Position numbers and translations under genes: made by a program
Shown here: positions 30,588 to 36,014 of the stretch, piece after piece
How the letters are laid out: each line of letters begins with the position of its first letter
Numbering within the stretch: the first letter of the stretch is position 1
The notes under the pieces: generated by a model
Databases searched by the model: none
Seen by the model: only the letters and a program-made list of their open reading frames with translations
What the model was told of the DNA's origin: nothing
Assembly (NCBI GenBank): GCA_036655715.1
Contig: JAVVPO010000016.1
Coordinates: 1 to 36,014 of the forward strand
Source of the DNA: JAVVPO01 sp036655715
GTDB taxonomy: Bacteria; Bacillota; Clostridia; Lachnospirales; Cellulosilyticaceae
Reading direction: 5' to 3'
Length of the DNA stretch: 36,014 nt

Positions 30588-31919
30588 ATGAAAATAGTAG
30601 TAGTTGGATGTACACACGCAGGGACAGCAGCAATAGTGAATGCAAAAACGCTTTATCAAGAAAGTGAAATAACAGTTTACGAAAGAAATGATAATATATC
30701 ATTTTTATCATGTGGAATCGCATTGCATGTAGCAGATGTAGTCAAAGATCCTAACGGACTATTCTATAATTCACCACAAGGATTAGAAGCTATAGGTGTA
30801 ACGACGAAAATGAAGCATGATGTGTTAAATATAGATGTAAAGAGCAAAAGCCTAACGGTCAAAAACTTAGAGACAAATGAAATCATAGAAGATACTTATG
30901 ACAAATTAATTATTACATTAGGTTCATGGCCTATTGTACCTAGATTTGAAGGAATAGAATTAGAAAACATTGTGTTATCTAAAAACTATAATCATTCACA
31001 AGCTATTATAGAAAAAGCAAAGCAGTCTCAAAACATTGTAGTTATAGGGGCAGGTTATATCGGTGTAGAGTTAGCAGAGGCTTTTGAGATTCTAGGGAAA
31101 AAAGTGACTATTATAGATGCAGAAGAAAGAATCATGAGTAAATATCTAGATAAAGAGATAACAGATGTAGCAGAAGAGGCTTTTAGAACTCATGATATAC
31201 ATGTGGCAACAGGAGAACTAGTTACTAAGTTTGAAGGAGAAGAGAGCAAGGTATCTAAAGTCGTGACTAATAAAGGCTCTTATGAGGCTGATTTAGTTGT
31301 TTTATGTATTGGGTTTAGACCGAATACCCAGTTACTTAAAGGCCAAGTGGATATGCTAGAAAATGGAGCGATTATCATAGATGATTATATGAGAACAAGT
31401 GCGGAGGATGTCTTTGCTGCTGGAGATTGTTGCGTTGTTAACTTTAACCCAGCAGGAGACAAGAGATATATTCCGCTAGCCACTAATGCAGTAAGAATGG
31501 GGACTTTAGTTGCAAAAAACTTAGTAGAACCTAAGCTTAAATATATGGGAACACAAGGTACTTCCGGTATTAAGATTTATGATTACAATATTGCTTCAAC
31601 AGGCATGACAGAAGAAGTAGCCAAAGCAACAACTAATCAAAATATAGAAGCGGTAAGTATTACTGATAATTATAGACCAGAGTTCATGCCAACTTATGAG
31701 GCAGCTACGCTTAAATTAGTTTATGACAAAGAGTCTAGAGTGGTGGTAGGTGGACAGATTATTTGTAAGTATAACTTAACACAGCTGATGAATACACTCT
31801 CAGTGGTTATTCAAAATAAGATGACACTAGAAGAACTTGCTATGACAGATTTCTTCTTCCAACCTTACTACAATAAACCTTGGAGTCTACTTAATAGCGC
31901 AGCGCTTGCTGTGCTATAG
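30588..31919 (+). CDS. nox: NADH oxidase, water-forming type
   Basis: A 443-residue FAD-dependent NADH oxidase of the NOX-2/CoA-disulfide reductase family, which reduces O2 to water using one redox-active Cys. The N-terminal FAD loop is VVVGCTHAGTAAIV. The single redox Cys is C42 in NISFLSCGIALHV. VVIGAGYIGVELAEAFE is the NADH loop, VFAAGDCCVVNFNP the second FAD site and DFFFQPYYNKPWSLLN the C-terminal signature. GGAGGG at 30575-30580 sets ATG 30588. With its own strong promoter it is likely an oxygen-detoxifying enzyme that also regenerates NAD in an anaerobe. A role as CoA-disulfide reductase cannot be excluded, but the strong likeness to lactic-acid-bacterial NOX-2 favours the oxidase. Confidence 0.9.
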   Translation: MKIVVVGCTHAGTAAIVNAKTLYQESEITVYERNDNISFLSCGIALHVADVVKDPNGLFYNSPQGLEAIGVTTKMKHDVLNIDVKSKSLTVKNLETNEIIEDTYDKLIITLGSWPIVPRFEGIELENIVLSKNYNHSQAIIEKAKQSQNIVVIGAGYIGVELAEAFEILGKKVTIIDAEERIMSKYLDKEITDVAEEAFRTHDIHVATGELVTKFEGEESKVSKVVTNKGSYEADLVVLCIGFRPNTQLLKGQVDMLENGAIIIDDYMRTSAEDVFAAGDCCVVNFNPAGDKRYIPLATNAVRMGTLVAKNLVEPKLKYMGTQGTSGIKIYDYNIASTGMTEEVAKATTNQNIEAVSITDNYRPEFMPTYEAATLKLVYDKESRVVVGGQIICKYNLTQLMNTLSVVIQNKMTLEELAMTDFFFQPYYNKPWSLLNSAALAVL

Positions 31920-31952
31920 TTAGAGGCAGAGATAAGCATAGCAAAAAAGAAA

Positions 31953-32001
31953 GCTCAAGTAACTGATAGCTTACGCCATCAGATTATTTGAGCCATTTTT
32001 T
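31953..32001. terminator. Terminator between nox and the Cys-rich genes
   Basis: A 15-bp stem (31953-31967 with 31978-31993, one bulged base and one wobble), then TTTTTT to 32001. On the minus strand the stem also runs into a T-rich tract (31943-31951), so it may stop both transcripts. Confidence 0.8.
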
Positions 32002-32053
32002 GTTTGAGGTATTCCTTTAGAAAGTAATAAGTAAGTCACAAACTAGTGTAGTG

Positions 32054-32401
32054 TTAATAACATAGAGGTCTGACATTGTTAATATGATCTACGTTTAGGA
32101 AGATCATTTTACCATTACCTAATACTAAGCATTTAACTGTTGAACAAGATACTTCAAGGATGACAACTCTTAGACGACGACATCCTATAGTGATGATAAC
32201 TTTCTTGTTGATGAACTCACATAAATAGTGAGAAAAGCTAGGTTCACAACAAGGATTAGAGTGGTCTTGGCAACAATCATTGCGTGTATAAAGATGAAGG
32301 CCATCTTCACAGTCACAAGGTCTAGGACTGTGTTTGTGAGAACAGCAACAAGTATCTTCTTCAAACATGGGCCTATGGTAATAATTTTCACAATCACACA
32401 T
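32054..32401 (-). CDS. Cysteine-rich small protein with a beta-barrel-like C-terminal domain
   Basis: A 115-residue protein in two parts. Residues 1-60 hold many Cys and His (MCDCENYYHRPMFEEDTCCC, then NDCCQDHSNPCCEPSFSHYL), without a signal peptide. Residues 60-115 are a strand-rich module, FINKKVIITIGCRRLRVVIL then VKCLVLGNGKMIFLNVDHI, shared with the neighbouring gene. The AAGGAGG on the minus strand eight bases before the ATG is strong. It lies 27 bases after the 62-residue gene, so the two probably form an operon. Cys-rich proteins of this size in Clostridia and Bacilli are often spore coat or outer-layer proteins; that role is only a suggestion. I do not know the family. Confidence 0.7.
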   Translation of the reverse strand: MCDCENYYHRPMFEEDTCCCSHKHSPRPCDCEDGLHLYTRNDCCQDHSNPCCEPSFSHYLCEFINKKVIITIGCRRLRVVILEVSCSTVKCLVLGNGKMIFLNVDHINNVRPLCY

Positions 32402-32428
32402 AATATAAGCCTCCTTAGCTATTGGCTA

Positions 32429-32617
32429 TCAAACAGCTTCCACAAATTCTATACGGCATAAGTTGAAAATCTTGATGTTACCACTACAGATTTCTATACA
32501 CTTAATGTAGGTAGGACAAACATCAAGTACAAGAACACAGTAACGGCGACCGCCAGAATGAATGATAGCTTTCTGATCAATAAGACAATTTAAACTATCG
32601 CTATAACAACATGACAT
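32429..32617 (-). CDS. Small protein with the same beta-barrel-like module
   Basis: A 62-residue protein (MSCCYSDSLNCLIDQKAIIH, then SGGRRYCVLVLDVCPTYIKC) that aligns over nearly its whole length with the last 55 residues of the next gene: LIDQKAIIHSGGRR matches FINKKVIITIGCRR, and V-L-[DE]-V follows in both. The two are paralogues; this one lacks the long Cys-rich N-terminal part. GGAGG on the minus strand nine bases before the ATG sets the start. The short strands with alternating hydrophobic residues look like an Sm-like or SH3-like barrel. The function is unknown; the paired arrangement suggests that both proteins act together. Confidence 0.7.
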   Translation of the reverse strand: MSCCYSDSLNCLIDQKAIIHSGGRRYCVLVLDVCPTYIKCIEICSGNIKIFNLCRIEFVEAV

Positions 32618-32790
32618 ATCAATATACCTCCCTTTTAACTAAAACTTAGAAATGATAGATAAACATCTCTAGAATGATAAAAGTAGTTAGAGAAGACAAA
32701 GTTCTCCTTCTCTAGTATAAAGTATGAAAAAGGTAGAGATTAGGTGAATGATGTGTGGAAAAAAGTCGAAATATAAAAGAATATTTTATA

Positions 32791-32818
32791 TTGAGTGCAA
32801 ATCATTCTGTGATATAAT
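32791..32818 (+). promoter_or_regulatory. Promoter of thrC
   Basis: TTGAGT (32791-32796), a 16-base spacer and TATAAT (32813-32818), with an extended TG at 32810-32811. A palindrome covers the -10. Confidence 0.8.
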
Positions 32819-32823
32819 CACAG
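32807..32823. promoter_or_regulatory. Palindrome over the thrC -10 box
   Basis: CTGTGAT and ATCACAG (32807-32813 and 32817-32823) are perfect inverted half sites around ATA. The site covers the whole -10 hexamer, so a dimeric repressor bound here would block the promoter. Confidence 0.5.
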
Positions 32824-32848
32824 ATAAGAAAAGTAAAGAGGTGATGAA

Positions 32849-34330
32849 ATGAGATATTATACAAGTACTAGAAAAAAGGGCCAAAAATTAACGGCGGCTC
32901 AGGCAGTTTTGCAAGGGATATCCCAAGATGGAGGATTGTTTGTACCTACTAGTATGCCTCAAATAGACTTTAAACTAGAAGATTTAATGCCACTTAGCTA
33001 TAAGGAAATAGCTTATAGAGTCATGAGACTATTTTTTGATGATTTAACAGAAGAGGAGCTGAAAAGTTGTATTGATAAAGCTTATGATAGTAAGTTTGAT
33101 GATGAAGCAATAGCCCCTCTAGTGTGTACCCAGAAGACTCAATTTTTAGAGTTATTCCATGGACCTACTTTGGCATTTAAAGATATGGCCTTAACGATTC
33201 TTCCTTACCTCATGCTAGCTAGTAAAGCCAAAGAAAAAGAAGATAAAGAAATAGTGATTCTTACAGCTACATCAGGAGATACTGGCAAAGCAGCATTAGA
33301 AGGTTTTGCAGGTGTTGAAGAGACTAAAATTATAGTATTCTTCCCAGAGAATGGGGTAAGTGATGTACAAAAGAGACAGATGGTGACACAAGTAGGAGAT
33401 AACACACTAGTTGTGGGAATTGAAGGGAATTTTGATGATGCACAAACAGGCGTGAAGCAGATATTTGGAGATAAAGCATTTAATGACTACATAGGAGAAA
33501 AAGGGTACAAATTCTCATCAGCTAACTCTATTAATATAGGTCGTTTGACACCTCAAGTTGTCTATTACTTCCATGCCTACATTCAAATGGTGAAATTAGG
33601 AAAGTTAGAACTTGGAGACACTATGAATGTTGCGGTGCCAACAGGTAACTTTGGAAACATATTAGCAGCTTACTATGCGAAAGAGATGGGGCTTCCTATT
33701 AGTCAATTAATCTGTGCCTCTAATAAAAACAAGGTATTATTTGACTTTTTCAAAGAGGGAGTTTATGACAGAAATAGAGAGTTCCATATTACTAATTCAC
33801 CATCTATGGACATTCTTATTTCAAGCAATCTAGAAAGATTACTTTATCATCTAAGCGGGGAGCGCACAGACCTAGTAAATGGGATGATGGAAGAACTTAA
33901 AGAAACAGGTAAGTATAGCGTTACAGAAGTGATGAAAGAGCAAATGAGAGCGTTTTATGGGGGCTATGTAGAAGATGAGGGGACTCAGACTTATATTAAA
34001 CAAGTTTATGAGGAAGAAAGCTATCTCATGGATACACATACGGCAGTAGCCTATGCTGTATATGATCAGTATGTTAAGGAAACAGGAGATGAGACACCTA
34101 CTGTGATTATATCTACAGCAAGTCCTTATAAGTTTACTGGAAGTGTAATGGGAAGCCTTGATGAGCGCTATAAAGAGAAAGAAGATGTTAAGCTATTAGA
34201 AGAGATGGAAAAACTTCTAGGAGAACCTATGCCACTAGGTGTAAAAAATCTTTTTGAAAAAGAGATTAAACATAAAAATAAGTGTAAAATAAACGAAATG
34301 AAAAAAGTAATAGAAAATTTCTTAGACTAA
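32849..34330 (+). CDS. thrC: Threonine synthase
   Basis: A 493-residue PLP enzyme that turns O-phospho-L-homoserine into threonine. MRYYTSTRKKG at the N-terminus, and AQAVLQGISQDGGLFVP are typical of the long (about 490-residue) bacterial form. The PLP lysine is K111 in HGPTLAFKDMAL; ILTATSGDTGKAALEGF and VPTGNFGNILAAYYAKEMG line the phosphate site. AGAGGTGAT at 32838-32846 sets the start. The gene stands alone, without hom or thrB, and has its own promoter with a palindrome at the -10. No T-box leader fits in the 24 or so bases between the expected start and the ATG. Confidence 0.96.
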   Translation: MRYYTSTRKKGQKLTAAQAVLQGISQDGGLFVPTSMPQIDFKLEDLMPLSYKEIAYRVMRLFFDDLTEEELKSCIDKAYDSKFDDEAIAPLVCTQKTQFLELFHGPTLAFKDMALTILPYLMLASKAKEKEDKEIVILTATSGDTGKAALEGFAGVEETKIIVFFPENGVSDVQKRQMVTQVGDNTLVVGIEGNFDDAQTGVKQIFGDKAFNDYIGEKGYKFSSANSINIGRLTPQVVYYFHAYIQMVKLGKLELGDTMNVAVPTGNFGNILAAYYAKEMGLPISQLICASNKNKVLFDFFKEGVYDRNREFHITNSPSMDILISSNLERLLYHLSGERTDLVNGMMEELKETGKYSVTEVMKEQMRAFYGGYVEDEGTQTYIKQVYEEESYLMDTHTAVAYAVYDQYVKETGDETPTVIISTASPYKFTGSVMGSLDERYKEKEDVKLLEEMEKLLGEPMPLGVKNLFEKEIKHKNKCKINEMKKVIENFLD

Positions 34331-34404
34331 AATTATTAGCATATCAAAGTACGGCAGTGTAATATACTGTATAGATACTCCAAAAAAAATAGGGTGTGGT
34401 CAAA

Positions 34405-34905
34405 ATGAAAGAAGTAATGTATAATGAATATGCAAAAGAAGTATTAGATGCTATTTCAAAAGGGGCTTTTTTAAGCGTATCTGCTGAGGGAAAAGACAAT
34501 ACAATGACTATAGGTTGGGGAAGCATAGGTTATATGTGGAAGAAACCTATATTTATAGCTATGGTTAGATACTCAAGGCACACTTATGAAATGCTAGAAA
34601 AAAGTGAATACTTTACAGTGAGTGTTCCACTTTATGGAGATTTGAAAAAAGCATTAGGGATATGTGGCACGTTATCCGGTAGAAACTGTGATAAATGGGC
34701 AGAAGCGGGATTAACTAAGCTTAAAGCACATAAGGTAGAGGCTCCGTTAGTTGGGGAGTGCGATTTGCACTATGAATGTAAGCTAATAGGAAAGACACCT
34801 TTGCAAGAAGGCATGCTAGACTTAAATGTACAGAATCAGTGTTATGCACAGGGTGATTATCACCTACTATACTATGGAGAAATATTAGGAACATACGTTA
34901 AATAG
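34405..34905 (+). CDS. Flavin reductase-like FMN-binding protein
   Basis: A 166-residue protein of the flavin reductase-like, FMN-binding split-barrel family. GAFLSVSAEGKDNTMTIGWG, PIFIAMVRYSRHTYEMLEKS and YFTVSVPLYGDLKKALGICG are the strands and loops that hold FMN; HYECKLIGKTPLQEG is the second strand pair. In anaerobes such proteins act as flavoredoxin-like electron carriers or small reductases. AGGGTG at 34391-34396 selects ATG 34405 over the upstream GTG 34396. The next gene begins 16 bases after the stop, so the two are in one operon. The partner is not known. Confidence 0.87.
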   Translation: MKEVMYNEYAKEVLDAISKGAFLSVSAEGKDNTMTIGWGSIGYMWKKPIFIAMVRYSRHTYEMLEKSEYFTVSVPLYGDLKKALGICGTLSGRNCDKWAEAGLTKLKAHKVEAPLVGECDLHYECKLIGKTPLQEGMLDLNVQNQCYAQGDYHLLYYGEILGTYVK

Positions 34906-34921
34906 AAGAGGAGAGTCGATT

Positions 34922-35431
34922 ATGACACTATATGAACAATGGAATAACTATGGAGAAGATGCAAAGGATCGCTCAACAGAAGAGTACAAACAAGTTGTTG
35001 AGAAATACCTTACAAAAGAAAGAGATGTGTATGCACAATTACTTTCAAATCCAGAAGAAATCGTAGAAGGAACTATTGGCGAATTAGGACAACGTTTTGC
35101 TATGACAGATGTTGAATTCCTAGGATTCGTAGATGGTATCAATGAAAGTTTAGTAAATGGTGCTTATGAACTAGAAACAATGACTGGTGAATCAGCAGTA
35201 AGACTTGAGTATGATTTATCAAAATTATACTGGAACATGTTAGATGCAAAAGCTGATTGGTTATATAACTTATCACAATGGAATACACTTCTTACAAAAG
35301 AAGAAAAAGACAACATCAGAAGAGATTTCAACAAATCAAAAACTGTAGTTAAGTCTAAAAAAGTTGGACGTAACGATGCTTGTCCATGTGGAAGCGGAAA
35401 AAAATATAAACAATGTTGTCTAAACAAATAA
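34922..35431 (+). CDS. SEC-C zinc-motif protein
   Basis: A 169-residue protein. The last 22 residues hold the SEC-C zinc knuckle (ACPCGSGKKYKQCC), the motif also found at the end of SecA, where it binds zinc and contacts SecB or ribosomes. The first 145 residues (MTLYEQWNNYGEDAKDRSTE, later LLTKEEKDNIRRDFN) are acidic and helical and do not look like SecA. GAGGAG at 34908-34913 precedes the ATG. Free-standing SEC-C proteins of this kind are widespread in Clostridia, and their role is unknown; a link to ribosomes or protein export is possible. The frame follows the flavin reductase gene and ends in a clear terminator. Confidence 0.88.
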   Translation: MTLYEQWNNYGEDAKDRSTEEYKQVVEKYLTKERDVYAQLLSNPEEIVEGTIGELGQRFAMTDVEFLGFVDGINESLVNGAYELETMTGESAVRLEYDLSKLYWNMLDAKADWLYNLSQWNTLLTKEEKDNIRRDFNKSKTVVKSKKVGRNDACPCGSGKKYKQCCLNK

Positions 35432-35458
35432 TAACTGCTCTTGTAGCAGTTATTTTTT
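35430..35458 (+). terminator. Terminator after the SEC-C gene
   Basis: A perfect 10-bp stem (35430-35439 with 35445-35454), five-base loop and a T-run to 35458. Confidence 0.92.
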
Positions 35459-35491
35459 AATCTTTTATAAGTATAACAAAGGAGATTTGCT

Positions 35492-35989
35492 GTGGATATC
35501 AAATGGACATATTGTTTAATTATAGGGATTTACATTGTCCTGGCCTCCATTAAAGTACTTAATGTCATACTGATAAACAAATTTAAGCAAGGTAGACAAC
35601 TGGCAGTATTCAAAGGCTTTAAAAAAGATTTTTTTACTTCTATTGCTCAGATTTGTATAATGGTTACACTTATTATTAATGGCATGACTATCGTTGGAGG
35701 AAGACCTCTTAATACTCATAGTATTATCATTACACTACTCATAATAGGGATGGCCATTATAAGTAGCCGTGTGACAATTCTAGTTGAAACAGGTACTTTA
35801 TTAAATATATCTGGATATGAATTTAAATCAGAAGATATTGAAGAGGTAAAGGCTAAGAAGAAAAGCAACTGTGATACTTATACAATAAACTTAAAAGAAG
35901 ATGTTAATGGTTATGAAAACCTTAAACTCTATGTGTTAGGTAATCAAAGAGAAGCATTAGCAGGAGAACTTACTAAGTTTAACTCATAA
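35492..35989 (+). CDS. Small membrane protein, unknown function
   Basis: A 165-residue protein with three predicted membrane helices (about residues 7-28, 48-66 and 77-95) and a soluble, charged C-terminal part (YEFKSEDIEEVKAKKKSNCD, ending GNQREALAGELTKFNS). The start is GTG at 35492, with AAAGGAG at 35478-35484 seven bases before it. The soluble part, with short strands and a Glu-Asp-Ile-Glu turn, resembles the cytoplasmic PH-like domain found at the end of several small bacterial membrane proteins, but I recognise no named family. The preceding terminator suggests a separate transcript, although no promoter is seen between 35460 and 35490. The window ends 25 bases after the stop. Confidence 0.65.
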   Translation: MDIKWTYCLIIGIYIVLASIKVLNVILINKFKQGRQLAVFKGFKKDFFTSIAQICIMVTLIINGMTIVGGRPLNTHSIIITLLIIGMAIISSRVTILVETGTLLNISGYEFKSEDIEEVKAKKKSNCDTYTINLKEDVNGYENLKLYVLGNQREALAGELTKFNS

Positions 35990-36014
35990 AAAAAATAGGA
36001 TCTATAAAAAGTAA

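Noticed and set aside
32819..32848. T-box or threonine leader before thrC
   Set aside because: The -10 box ends 30 bases before the start codon, leaving no room for a leader.

Overview
The window looks like chromosome from an AT-rich, anaerobic, low-GC Firmicute of the Clostridia, in the Lachnospiraceae/Cellulosilyticum neighbourhood. This is an inference from gene content and base composition, not from a marker gene. Supporting signs are strong AGGAGG ribosome binding sites, the two-gene iron-sulfur serine dehydratase, a thioredoxin-reductase-like flavoprotein lacking the usual NADPH motifs, a double 2-hydroxyacyl-CoA dehydratase activase, and YtgP/SpoVB-like and weakly BofC-like proteins. 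Almost all of it is ordinary, densely packed chromosome with short gaps and clear hairpin terminators. No CRISPR array, rRNA, intact transposon or phage was seen.

Layout. 1-2.8 kb: a coenzyme A operon (pantothenate ECF S component, coaBC, coaX). 2.8-4.9 kb: a patch of decayed genes beside a tRNA-Thr(GGU). It holds a frameshifted ORF, a truncated DUF4932-type peptidase-like gene, a possible toxin tail followed by an immunity-like ORF, and a 39-residue fragment that reads like the N-terminus of IscB/RRXRR nucleases. 5.2-8.8 kb: a lipoprotein, sdaAB-sdaAA, and a convergent LUD-domain gene. 9.0-14.9 kb: a thioredoxin reductase-like flavoprotein, a seven-helix membrane protein whose ribosome binding site sits in a hairpin, a DegV protein, a DtxR/MntR-fold regulator without metal ligands, a lipid II flippase-like protein and a membrane-anchored protein. 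14.9-18.5 kb: two FAD-dependent oxidoreductases in tandem, then hpt.

18.5-21.5 kb: a sugar-oxidoreductase operon with a promoter and a LacI-type operator. Its LacI-like gene is reduced to 22 codons and one of its two TIM-barrel isomerase genes is broken. 21.5-26.5 kb: an unknown 166-residue protein and a two-gene 2-hydroxyacyl-CoA dehydratase activase-like unit. 26.5-30.4 kb: an orphan sensor kinase overlapping a small gene, a 36-residue small protein, an EutJ-like chaperone without a eut operon, and a 44-residue acidic protein. 30.5-32.7 kb: a water-forming-type NADH oxidase, then two cysteine-rich paralogues on the minus strand. 32.8-36.0 kb: thrC with a palindrome over its promoter, a flavin reductase-like gene, a SEC-C protein and a small membrane protein.

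Functionally, CoA synthesis, serine deamination, NADH re-oxidation, purine salvage and threonine synthesis are the recognisable metabolism. The less understood material is the decayed accessory patch near 3-5 kb, the small proteins with their own signals (18.5, 29.1, 30.2 kb), the cysteine-rich pair, and several candidate regulatory hairpins and operators.
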